DNA of 64,000 nucleotides from Gibbsiella quercinecans (GTDB lineage: Bacteria; Pseudomonadota; Gammaproteobacteria; Enterobacterales; Enterobacteriaceae), in the NCBI RefSeq assembly GCF_002291425.1, contig NZ_CP014136.1, positions 2,046,001 through 2,110,000 of the forward strand, given 5' to 3'. The notes under the pieces were generated by a model, which saw only the letters and a list, made by a program, of their open reading frames with translations, had not been told where the DNA came from and did not search any database. Within the stretch, counting starts at the first letter, position 1. Each line of letters begins with the position of its first letter. Positions 51,265 through 58,894 of this stretch are shown here, piece by piece. Position numbers and translations under genes: made by a program.

Positions 51265-51903
51265 ATTTATTCGTCACATTGGATCCAAAGATACATAAAT
51301 CCAACAGTGCAAAATATGAGCCATTTATTAAATATATAGTTAAAACAGATAGATAAATTAGATGTCTCGAAAAAGTCAGCACCAGGCTTCGCCGTTCTGT
51401 ACGTTTCTGCACCGCCATTGAGCAGTGCCCGTGCCAACATGATGCAGCTCACCCCGGCGCAAAAAGCGCCGTATTGATCTCATCTTTTCCGGTTATCAGT
51501 CCGGCGGTGCCCTGCCCCTATATCATGGCCGGCCAACAGGGGATAAAACGCTCCCATCACATAAATTTACCTGATGGGATAACGCGTGCGATCATCATGA
51601 ACCCACGGATCCTACTGAGAAATGACAGGCCGGTGCCGAGAATATTAATAAAAATGCATAATCATTGAGTTCCGGCCACAACCACGTTTTTTCACTTGTG
51701 GGGAAATACACATTATTAATAGGCGTATTCTCCGGTTAAAAATAAGATCGCTGAAAGTGAAAAGTAAATGTGAAATAACTCACAAAAGTAAAAACAGAAA
51801 TACGGGGAAAAACCGCCGCTCCACGCTTTTTTGAGAAACAACAAACAAGATAATAAAAAACAAACAATTACAGATTAATTTTCAAAACCAAGCCAGGAAA
51901 TAA

Positions 51904-51919
51904 AGTGATCTTCATCACA
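51904..51919 (+). promoter_or_regulatory. CRP site 1 upstream of the PTS-kinase-aldolase cluster
   Basis: AGTGATCTTCATCACA matches the CRP core TGTGA-N6-TCACA at 9 of 10 fixed positions, with A+T on both flanks. The centre is about 150 bp before the first gene. It lies in the 798-bp divergent gap 51265-52062, in which I see no gene. Confidence 0.75.
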
Positions 51920-51977
51920 TATTTACACCCATAAAACCGCTGTCAAGAGGTGACACTGGCGTCTCACGTTGAATAAA

Positions 51978-51993
51978 TGTGACATATGTCAAA
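51978..51993 (+). promoter_or_regulatory. CRP-like site 2 / palindrome upstream of the cluster
   Basis: TGTGACATATGTCAAA contains a perfect 12-bp palindrome TGACATATGTCA and matches the CRP core at 9 of 10 positions. It is centred 74 bp (about seven helical turns) from site 1 and 77 bp before the start codon. It could be a second CRP site or the operator of another regulator. Confidence 0.55.
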
Positions 51994-52062
51994 AAAACGA
52001 TTCCATCGATTATCAACAATCAATTCACATTCAAGGCGAAGGATTGGAACTGAGGTCATCAC

Positions 52063-53043
52063 ATGAAAATAGGTTTGGTCATTAGTGGTGGTGATGTCAG
52101 CGGCATAAATAATTTCCTGTTTCAGGTTAGCCGAATGACCGAATCTGAAATAGTGATTTTCGACGGTGGCATTAATGGCCTGATAGAAAATAGGTTCAAA
52201 GAGATCTCATGGCGCGATCTGGTTGATTTTTCAATTTCGCCAATGCCGTTGATTTCGTCCGGCAGGAAAGAAGACAAATGTAAAAAAGCTGACTATGAAA
52301 AGATTGCCAAAAACATACGTCACAGAAAGATCGATGCTTTGATCATGGCGGGTGGCGATGGATCTTTCCAGTTTTTAAAAACGCTGTGCGGATATGGCAT
52401 TAGCTGTTACGGCATTGGGATGACCATTGATAACGATATTACCGGCAACAGCTACACCATTGGTTTTTCCACCGCGTGCGAGCAGGTTATCAGCGAGGTG
52501 GGCAAGTTAAGAAACACCGGGCGCGGGTTGCCGGGCCGGGTGTTCATGATAGAGCTGCTCGGCGGTTACTGCGGTGAACTGACCCTGCAGGCGGCGTTAA
52601 AAAGCAATGCGGACATCGCGCTGATTCCTGAATCACCATGGGATATTGATATTCTTGCGGAGAAGATCAAAAGCAAGATCAAGCTACAAAATAGCGTCAT
52701 TATTTTATGTTCGGAGGGCTATACCAGAGAATATACCCCAGGTTTTCAGGGGGCCATCAATACCATGATCGGCAAAATCGAACATAAGATTGGTATCAGG
52801 ATCAGAAAAACCATTCTGGGGTTTGGATTACGAAGCGGCGTGCCTACCGGCGAGGAGATCATACAAGGCGCCATTCTGGCTGAAGAAGTGGTTCGGTGCA
52901 TAAACACCGGCCTAACCAATAAAATCATTGTGATAAACAATAATAATAAGGCTATACCGATAGATCTTGAAAGTTCTGATAAACGGTTAGTTGATAAAGA
53001 TAGCAATATCTACAAACTTGCAAAAATAAACAACCTTATATGA
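52063..53043 (+). CDS. PfkA-like sugar-phosphate kinase, probably not acting on fructose 6-phosphate
   Basis: A 326-aa protein of the ATP-type 6-phosphofructokinase family. N-terminal GGDVSGINN (9-17), AGGDGS (96-101), catalytic TIDND with D123, and phosphate-binding R159, R248 and R257 are kept. By hand alignment with E. coli PfkA, H249 is replaced by F254 and the M-G-R171 loop by L-G-G168. Gly before the TIDND Thr is Met120. This suggests a changed sugar-phosphate substrate while ATP is still the donor (GGDG, not GGDD). The ATG follows GAGGT. First gene of the PTS cluster. Confidence 0.8.
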   Translation: MKIGLVISGGDVSGINNFLFQVSRMTESEIVIFDGGINGLIENRFKEISWRDLVDFSISPMPLISSGRKEDKCKKADYEKIAKNIRHRKIDALIMAGGDGSFQFLKTLCGYGISCYGIGMTIDNDITGNSYTIGFSTACEQVISEVGKLRNTGRGLPGRVFMIELLGGYCGELTLQAALKSNADIALIPESPWDIDILAEKIKSKIKLQNSVIILCSEGYTREYTPGFQGAINTMIGKIEHKIGIRIRKTILGFGLRSGVPTGEEIIQGAILAEEVVRCINTGLTNKIIVINNNNKAIPIDLESSDKRLVDKDSNIYKLAKINNLI

Positions 53044-53052
53044 GGTAATAAT

Positions 53053-53343
53053 ATGCTCAAAGTACTCTGCGTATGTGGCTGCGGCCTCGGCTCAAGCTTT
53101 GCTATTGAGATGAGCGCAAAGTCCGTATTACAAAAGCTAGGTATTGATGCCGAGATAAACCATACAACGGTATCCGAAGCCACATCCTTTAAATACGATA
53201 TTATTCTGACACAGAAAATGTTTGCCGATATTTTAAACTCGGATGCTAGCGAAGAACAGATGAAAAAGGTCATCGTGTTAAATAAGCTGACAGACAAGCG
53301 AGAAATAGAAGAAAAAATTCTGGCTTATATTAACTCAATCTGA
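53053..53343 (+). CDS. PTS IIB component, ascorbate (UlaB/SgaB) type
   Basis: A 96-aa cytoplasmic phosphocarrier with the N-terminal P-loop CGCGLGSS. Cys8 is the expected phosphorylated residue. It passes phosphate from IIA to the sugar during transport. 9 bp after the kinase gene, with GAGGTAAT overlapping that gene's stop. Confidence 0.88.
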   Translation: MLKVLCVCGCGLGSSFAIEMSAKSVLQKLGIDAEINHTTVSEATSFKYDIILTQKMFADILNSDASEEQMKKVIVLNKLTDKREIEEKILAYINSI

Positions 53344-53359
53344 AAGATGAGGTGATAAA

Positions 53360-54697
53360 GTGGATGCTATAATTAACTTCCTGGTAAAGGATTTATTAGG
53401 CCAAGCCTCAATATTAATTGCGTTAATCGCAATGATTGGCCTAATTCTGCAAAAAAAATCTGTCGGTAAAACGTTAGAAGGTACGTTTAAAACCCTGCTC
53501 GGCTTTTTGATCATGATGGCCGGCATCAACATCATTGTGGAGACACTGACATTCCTCAACAACATCTTCACCAGTGGTTTTGGCATGAAGGGCTACATTA
53601 CGGATGTTGCGGCCATCGCTGGCCTGGCAAACCGCGAGCTGGGTTCACAGGTGGCAATGACACTGCTGGTTATCTTCGTCGTTAACATTATCATTGCGCG
53701 CATTACGCCCTTCAAATATATCTTTCTGACGGGCCAGGCGCTGCTCTGGATGGCGACCATCGGCACGGTCATTGGCTATAAGGCCGGGCTGACCGGCGCA
53801 ACGCTGATTCTGACCGGGGGGATATTCGGCGGCATTATGGCCGTGCTGATGCCGGCATTGGCTCAGCCGATTGTCCGCAAAATCACCGATTCAGACGATG
53901 TTGCGCTGGGCCATTTCTGCACCATCGGTTACCTGGTGCAGGCGGCGGTGGCACGCGCCGTGGGTAAAAACTCAAAATCGACGGAAGATCTGGAACTGCC
54001 TGATAACTTCAAGTTTCTCCAGGACACTTACCTGTCGATGGCGGTCATTATGGTGCCAATGTACCTTATTCCCGCCGTTTTCGCCGGCCCGGCATACATT
54101 GCCCAGTATGCCAATGGCACCAATTACCTGATGTATTCATTCATGCAATCCATGCAATTTGTCGCCGGTGTCTTTGTGCTGTATAGCGGCGTGCGCTTAC
54201 TGCTGAATGAATTGGTCCCGGCTTTCCGCGGTATCGCCATGCGCCTGGTGCCCAATGCCAAACCCGCGCTTGATTGCCCCGTGTTGTTCCCCTATGCGCC
54301 GAATGCGGTCATCGTCGGGTTCCTGGCCACCACCGTCGGTTCGATTCTGGGGATGATCATCTTCCCGATGTTCGGTCTCGCCATGATCCTGCCCGGCCTG
54401 TTGACCAACTTCTTTGCCGGCGGCGCTGCCGGGGTGTTTGGCAACGCGTTGGGCGGCAGAAAAGGCGCGATTATCGGTGGGGTGGTCCACGGGTTATTTA
54501 TCACGTTCTTACCGGCAATCCTGGTGCCGCTGCTCGAAACCTTCGGCTTTGTCGGCGTGACCTTCAGTGATTCCGATGTCATCAGTACCGGTCTGGTGCT
54601 CGGCCATGCTTTCCAGAATGACTGGCCGTTCGTGGTGGGCTTCATCGCCTTTGTCGCTATCGTTGCCTATTTGGCAAACCGAAAACTGACGAAATAA
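53360..54697 (+). CDS. PTS IIC permease, ascorbate (UlaA/SgaT) family
   Basis: A 445-aa polytopic membrane transporter of the ascorbate-galactitol PTS superfamily with about 11 hydrophobic segments. Family motifs include GKTLEGTFKTLLGFLIMMAGI near the N-terminus, ALGHFCTIGYLVQ in the middle and GGAAGVFGNALGGRKGAIIGG near the C-terminus. The start codon is GTG at 53360 after GAGGTGAT. The substrate need not be ascorbate: none of the ula pathway enzymes is nearby. Confidence 0.9.
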   Translation: MDAIINFLVKDLLGQASILIALIAMIGLILQKKSVGKTLEGTFKTLLGFLIMMAGINIIVETLTFLNNIFTSGFGMKGYITDVAAIAGLANRELGSQVAMTLLVIFVVNIIIARITPFKYIFLTGQALLWMATIGTVIGYKAGLTGATLILTGGIFGGIMAVLMPALAQPIVRKITDSDDVALGHFCTIGYLVQAAVARAVGKNSKSTEDLELPDNFKFLQDTYLSMAVIMVPMYLIPAVFAGPAYIAQYANGTNYLMYSFMQSMQFVAGVFVLYSGVRLLLNELVPAFRGIAMRLVPNAKPALDCPVLFPYAPNAVIVGFLATTVGSILGMIIFPMFGLAMILPGLLTNFFAGGAAGVFGNALGGRKGAIIGGVVHGLFITFLPAILVPLLETFGFVGVTFSDSDVISTGLVLGHAFQNDWPFVVGFIAFVAIVAYLANRKLTK

Positions 54698-54755
54698 ACG
54701 GGCTAATTAACGTGATAGGCACTGCACCACGTTAGAAAAGATGTGCGGAGGCGTT

Positions 54756-55028
54756 ATGTTCTCAAAGTTGAAAAATCTCTTCAGCTCCGCGGAGCCGAAG
54801 GCAGAAAATGCAAACGATGAGTCTGCAGCAGTCATCGAAAAGGAATTATCAGATCTGGAGCAGCGCTTATCGCAGAACCCTGCTGATAATACGACCCAGA
54901 AACAGCTGATGGTTAAATATAACCAGGCCATCAATATATTCTCAGGCAGCACGCGTCATCGGGATAAAATTGATGATATTTTCGTGAAAATCGATGAATT
55001 ACGAAATACCATTCGCAAAAATATATGA
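54756..55028 (+). CDS. Small helical protein of unknown function inside the PTS operon
   Basis: A 90-aa protein that I do not recognise. It starts MFSKLKNLFSSAEPKAEN, is acidic in the middle and looks wholly alpha-helical with heptad-like stretches (KELSDLEQRLSQNP, KIDDIFVKIDELRNTI). It has no signal peptide, membrane segment or cysteine. The ATG at 54756 is chosen because GGAGG lies 4 nt upstream; an in-frame ATG at 54741 is possible. It sits between the IIC and IIA genes (6 bp before IIA), so it may be a PTS accessory or regulatory protein. That role is inference from position only. Confidence 0.7.
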   Translation: MFSKLKNLFSSAEPKAENANDESAAVIEKELSDLEQRLSQNPADNTTQKQLMVKYNQAINIFSGSTRHRDKIDDIFVKIDELRNTIRKNI

Positions 55029-55034
55029 GGGCTT

Positions 55035-55472
55035 ATGAGCATCAGAGCGTTTCTATCAGAGAATCCGTATATTCAGGTAAGAATAAACAGTTGCTCATGG
55101 GAAGACATTATTAACAAGGCCGCAAAGCCATTAATCGAAGGGGGATTTATTACACCGGAGTATCCGAAAGCAGTCATTAAAAACACGCTGGAATACGGGG
55201 CATATTATGTATTTGATGAAGGTATAGCAATCCCTCATGCCAGGCCGGAATGTGGCGTGCTGAAAAATTGCTTTAGTATGATGACGCTCAGCGAACCCGT
55301 GTCCATTAATGACAGCGAACCCGTGGATATTGTCATTATGTTTGGTGGTGTTGACGGTGACGCACATATCACTGATGGCATCGCATCAATCGTAGGTCTA
55401 TTGGAAAAAGAAGATACGCTATCTCAAATCAGACGAGCCACAACAATTGATGAAATTCTTGGGTTATTATGA
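55035..55472 (+). CDS. PTS IIA component, UlaC-like
   Basis: A 145-aa IIA domain of the mannitol/fructose/ascorbate type with the active-site motif IAIPHARPE (His68 expected to be phosphorylated by HPr). The frame matches UlaC in length and layout ([20 protein letters not shown] there, EYGAYYVFDEGIAIPHARPE here). Its stop overlaps the next start by ATGA. Confidence 0.9.
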   Translation: MSIRAFLSENPYIQVRINSCSWEDIINKAAKPLIEGGFITPEYPKAVIKNTLEYGAYYVFDEGIAIPHARPECGVLKNCFSMMTLSEPVSINDSEPVDIVIMFGGVDGDAHITDGIASIVGLLEKEDTLSQIRRATTIDEILGLL

Positions 55473-56002
55473 AAAAACTGATTTTAGTTAATGGCATACC
55501 GGCATCAGGAAAAAGTTCAGTCTCACGGATTATTGCTGAACGTTTTAATATTCCTGTATTAAGCATTGATGAGATCAAAGAGCCTTTTATGGTTCAATTC
55601 TCTGAAATTATTGATAGGCCGTTGAACAGGAAGCTCGGATATGCTGCTTATGAATCCATGTTCAATATTGTGAAAATCGCCCCACCAGACAGTGTATTTA
55701 TACTGGATGCCTGGTTCGGCTTCCGTGAAAAATCTGTTTTGGCAGACTATCTGGAACTGTGCGGGGCAAAAAAAACCATTGAGATCTGGAATAAAATATC
55801 ACCGGAACGGGTGGCGGATCGCTACAAATCGCGCTGTACCCGCCGTGTTAAAGGGCACCCGGGTGAAGAATATATTCCTGAATTGATGCGTTTAGCCCAT
55901 AAAGCGCAACCTATGGGGATCGGCGATATATATACCGTCGATCAGGATGCGGAAATAGATAATGAAGGCCTGATTTTATGGGTCAGCAATCACGTAGTTT
56001 AA
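55469..56002 (+). CDS. P-loop kinase of the AAA_33 type
   Basis: A 177-aa small-molecule kinase-like NTPase. It has Walker A GIPASGKSS (9-17), LSIDEIKEPF following as in zeta-toxin or gluconate-kinase-like folds, and a lid region rich in Arg (ERVADRYKSRCTRRVKGHPG). It is translationally coupled to the IIA gene. Substrate unknown. It may phosphorylate a non-PTS sugar or an intermediate of the pathway; regulation of the PTS by protein phosphorylation is also conceivable. Confidence 0.75.
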   Translation: MKKLILVNGIPASGKSSVSRIIAERFNIPVLSIDEIKEPFMVQFSEIIDRPLNRKLGYAAYESMFNIVKIAPPDSVFILDAWFGFREKSVLADYLELCGAKKTIEIWNKISPERVADRYKSRCTRRVKGHPGEEYIPELMRLAHKAQPMGIGDIYTVDQDAEIDNEGLILWVSNHVV

Positions 56003-56018
56003 ATTTCGCTTAAAAATC

Positions 56019-56134
56019 ATATCCAATAGATTTCAAGTGGCACGCAGGGCGGCGGAATAAACCTACAGGAACTTATTTAATTAAGAGCCTGGGGGGAGCC
56101 CCTGCGCATACGCAGCTTGAAAGATGCAGGATAT
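56019..56134. repeat. Diverged ERIC-type palindromic repeat
   Basis: A 116-bp element with terminal inverted repeats ATATCC...GGATAT and matching inner TTTCAAG/CTTGAAA. The interior (GGCGG, CAGGA-CTTA, CCTGGGG-GAGC, CGCAGC) follows the ERIC order with many changes. It fills the gap between the P-loop kinase and the aldolase gene. Confidence 0.65.
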
Positions 56135-56158
56135 CCCTATTGCATGAGGAGTTAACGA

Positions 56159-57055
56159 ATGAACACGATGACAACTGCAGAACGCCGTGGTTACCAAATG
56201 ATTTGTGATGCTGCCGGATCAATGATGGTTGTTGCCTGCGATCAGCGCGGCGGCATGAGAACACTGCTGGCAGGCACTCCGGAAGAACAGGCGCAAATCA
56301 GCAACGATACGCTGGGAAAAACCAAATACGACATCACCCGTTATCTGGCTGCTGAAGCAGGATGTGTGCTGCTTGATCCGCTTTGTGCAGTGCCCGGCAT
56401 TATTGATGAGGGCATTTTGCCACGCAATACCGGGCTGCTCGTCGGCCTGGATGCCTCTGGCTGGGAAACGTCACCTGAAGGCTACCGCATATCAACCATG
56501 GTGGAAGGCGTGAACGCGCGCAAAGTGCGTGAATTGGGCGCCACCGGTGGCAAAATCATGATCTATTTACGCATGGATACGCCAGCGGCAAACACCGCTA
56601 ATCTGGCGACCTTGCGTGAAGTTATCGAAGATTTCGCCCGTGAGGATCTGTTTCTGGTGGTTGAGTTTCTCACCTATAAACTGGAAAACGAAAGTAAGGA
56701 AGAGTTCGAGCGTAAAATTCCGCAGCTGATTCAGGAAGGTTGCAAAGCCTGTATCGAATGCGGTTCTAAGGTGCTGAAAATCCCCTATCCAGGCACCGAG
56801 GAAGCCTGTGCGAAAGTCACCGAAATCTGCGGTGATATTCCCTGGGCGGTGCTGTCTGCGGGCGTGGATCACAGCACCTTCCTCAAGCAGGTAGATATTT
56901 CCCTGAGAAACGGCGCATCCGGCGTTATCGCCGGGCGCTCGCTGTGGAAAGATTGTATTTCTCTTGACAGAAATATTTCCAAAGAAAAATTATCATCTAT
57001 TGCCGTATCGCGTTTACGGGATATCCAACAGCTGTTGGCTAAATACAGAAAATAA
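56159..57055 (+). CDS. Class I aldolase of the LacD/YihT family
   Basis: A 298-aa TIM-barrel aldolase related to tagatose-1,6-bisphosphate aldolase (LacD) and sulfofructosephosphate aldolase (YihT). N-terminal ACDQRGGMR corresponds to the family AVDQR, E169-F-L is the catalytic glutamate region, and Lys207 in KVLKIPYPG is the Schiff-base lysine. VLSAGVDHSTF and GASGVIAGRSLW form the phosphate site. In this operon it should split the bisphosphate made by the PfkA-like kinase into two three-carbon units, or a related pair. The ATG follows GAGGAG. Confidence 0.88.
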   Translation: MNTMTTAERRGYQMICDAAGSMMVVACDQRGGMRTLLAGTPEEQAQISNDTLGKTKYDITRYLAAEAGCVLLDPLCAVPGIIDEGILPRNTGLLVGLDASGWETSPEGYRISTMVEGVNARKVRELGATGGKIMIYLRMDTPAANTANLATLREVIEDFAREDLFLVVEFLTYKLENESKEEFERKIPQLIQEGCKACIECGSKVLKIPYPGTEEACAKVTEICGDIPWAVLSAGVDHSTFLKQVDISLRNGASGVIAGRSLWKDCISLDRNISKEKLSSIAVSRLRDIQQLLAKYRK

Positions 57056-57077
57056 ATGATCGATTAAAATAATATTA

Positions 57078-57159
57078 TATAACCAAAATAATTCAAGTTG
57101 CAGGATAATACGTTGTTACCGTTAACAACGCGTCTGCGGCTGGATGTATAGCGGGTATA
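57078..57159. repeat. ERIC-derived element with a replaced hairpin core
   Basis: 82 bp. The left 27 bp match the ERIC left end with a few differences, and the right 25 bp match the ERIC right end. The ERIC core is absent. In its place is a perfect hairpin CGTTGTTA-CCGT-TAACAACG (57111-57130). It lies between the aldolase and HAD genes. Confidence 0.6.
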
Positions 57160-57217
57160 TACTTTGATTAACTGGCCGCCAGATTATATAATCTACGGCC
57201 AGTCTCGCTTTTAGGTA

Positions 57218-57907
57218 ATGCAAATGGCTAATGAACCGGATTTGGTGATTTTCGACTGCGATGGCGTACTTGTTGATTCAGAATATGTAGGTATAAAACT
57301 GGCAATATCCCTGTTACACAAATACGGCGTGGATATTAGCTTTGAAGAGTTCACCACGGAGTACAGCGGGCTTGCCTGGGGTGATCTCATCAATAAGGTC
57401 AAGGCAAACAAACACGTTACTATCCCCAGCGGCATTCACCCGGAGTTCTCCAGCAACCTGATAAAACAGCTCCAGGAAAAACTGACCAGAATCGCGGGAA
57501 CCGATGAAGTCATCAGCAAAATAACCACCCCAAAATGCATCTGCTCAAACTCAAGCAAAGAACACGTAGATTTTGTCTTGTCTCTAGTGGGTTTAACGCC
57601 TTTGTTTGCGCCCAATATATTTTCGGCGGTCGATCTCGGCCCTGGCCGCTCAAAGCCCCAGCCGGATATCTTCCTGCATGCCGCGCAGAAGATGGCAGCC
57701 AAACCAGAACAAACCGTGGTCATCGAAGACTCCGTGCATGGCGTGATGGCTGCGCACCGGGCCGGCATGTATGTCATCGGTTTTACCGGCGGTGCCCACA
57801 CCTATACAGGCCATAAAGAGAAGCTCGAGGCTGCGGGGGCGAATGTGGTGATCAGTTCAATGTACCAACTGCCGGATGAGATCGCGCGTTTTACCGCAGA
57901 ATACTGA
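57218..57907 (+). CDS. HAD-superfamily phosphatase (YieH-like)
   Basis: A 229-aa haloacid-dehalogenase phosphatase, subfamily IA. Motif I FDCDGVLVDSE (nucleophile D13, acid D15), motif II CSNSS, motif III Lys in GRSKPQPD, motif IV IEDSVHG. It has a helical cap of the beta-phosphoglucomutase/YieH class. YieH acts on 6-phosphogluconate and similar compounds; here the target is probably a phosphorylated intermediate or side product of the cluster. It is separated from the aldolase by 162 bp that carry the ERIC-like element, so it may have its own promoter. The start could be ATG at 57218 or 57224. Confidence 0.88.
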   Translation: MQMANEPDLVIFDCDGVLVDSEYVGIKLAISLLHKYGVDISFEEFTTEYSGLAWGDLINKVKANKHVTIPSGIHPEFSSNLIKQLQEKLTRIAGTDEVISKITTPKCICSNSSKEHVDFVLSLVGLTPLFAPNIFSAVDLGPGRSKPQPDIFLHAAQKMAAKPEQTVVIEDSVHGVMAAHRAGMYVIGFTGGAHTYTGHKEKLEAAGANVVISSMYQLPDEIARFTAEY

Positions 57908-57939
57908 CCATAACTAATTTATATGTACTGGCGCAGCGA

Positions 57940-58710
57940 TCAATACCTCAGCTTGTTGATTAGCCCCACGTACTCGTCATCGTTGTGCAGGATATGACGG
58001 TACTTTTCCTCCAGGAATGTCAGGATAATGTCCCGGTAGAAGAAGTCCCGGAACACATCGACCAACTGCTCGGACTGGGTGGCAATGGAGTGCCAATCCG
58101 CCCCTTCGGTAATGGCGAACACCACTTCAGCGCCATCGACGACGATATTCTGGAATTTTTTCAGCCCGGTCTGGCTTTCATGTGGCACGAAGTTGCTCAG
58201 ATTGCGCAGACTGGATTCCAGCTCACCAACCACATGGGCTTCCACCAGCACGCCTTGCCGCTCTTTCTCTTCCAACAGGGGTTGATAAACAAGAAAAATC
58301 TCTTTCCACGTGGAAATATTGATGGTCTTTTGCGCACCATCAATTAACGCCAGGCTATAGGCATAAATAGACTCTTCCGTCGCGAGATTCCAAACCCGAT
58401 CGTCCGGTTTGATTTTTTTCTTTTTAACGTTTTTTAACTGTTCTATATCGGATTGAAATTTCAAGGTCAACTTTTTAATGACCTGCTCAATGGAAATAGC
58501 TTTATAAACTTTTTTCTTTTCAATTACCGAATCCAGCAAAATGCCTTTGTCCAGTAAGCGGGAGATCACTTCATAAACTTTAGCTTTCGGGACGCCGGAT
58601 AATTTAGCGACAGCCGATGCTTCGACAGGGCACTCTGCGGAAAGAATCGCTTCGTACACCTGGCTCTCATACTGTGAAAACCCGAATTTCTCTAGCAAGA
58701 TGCCACCCAC
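57940..58710 (-). CDS. TrmB-family sugar-responsive transcriptional regulator
   Basis: A 256-aa regulator with an N-terminal TrmB winged helix (about 5-75, LLEKFGFSQYESQVYEAILS and ASAVAKLSGVPKAKVYEVIS), a coiled linker (about 85-115, very Lys-rich) and a C-terminal phospholipase-D-like effector domain (ISTWKEIFLVYQPLLEEKER). TrmB proteins are mostly archaeal sugar regulators; bacterial ones are fewer. The start is GTG at 58710, or TTG four codons in with GGGTGG before it. Convergent with the HAD gene. It probably controls the PTS cluster. Confidence 0.85.
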   Translation of the reverse strand: MGGILLEKFGFSQYESQVYEAILSAECPVEASAVAKLSGVPKAKVYEVISRLLDKGILLDSVIEKKKVYKAISIEQVIKKLTLKFQSDIEQLKNVKKKKIKPDDRVWNLATEESIYAYSLALIDGAQKTINISTWKEIFLVYQPLLEEKERQGVLVEAHVVGELESSLRNLSNFVPHESQTGLKKFQNIVVDGAEVVFAITEGADWHSIATQSEQLVDVFRDFFYRDIILTFLEEKYRHILHNDDEYVGLINKLRY

Positions 58711-58776
58711 TTAAGCAAAGAACCATATGAAATTATTATACCAGAGCGCTGTTTCTTGCGGAATGTTTTTCGCATA

Positions 58777-58796
58777 GTTACTATCGCGGTAGTAAC
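58777..58796. promoter_or_regulatory. Palindromic operator candidate upstream of the TrmB-type gene
   Basis: 20-bp palindrome GTTACTA-TCGCGG-TAGTAAC with perfect 7-bp arms, 67 bp upstream of the trmB-like start in the 335-bp gap 58711-59045. Its TACT/AGTA half-sites recall the archaeal TrmB box (TACT-N3-AGTA), though with wider spacing. It may serve autoregulation or the permease on the other side. Confidence 0.5.
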
Positions 58797-58894
58797 CCAT
58801 TATTGCACGGAAGATAAAAAACATCAGGGTGGTCTGTAACAGACTATGGTTATCCAATGATAACCAATAAAAAGGTCTGAAAAATCAATAAAAA

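Noticed and set aside
51474-51668. A 64-codon plus-strand frame before the kinase gene
   Set aside because: No RBS, no family features; composition differs from the neighbouring genes.
53053-55472. Calling the PTS genes ulaA, ulaB and ulaC for ascorbate
   Set aside because: The IIC, IIB and IIA are family members, but none of the ascorbate pathway genes (ulaD, E, F, G) is nearby and the accompanying kinase and aldolase do not fit that route.
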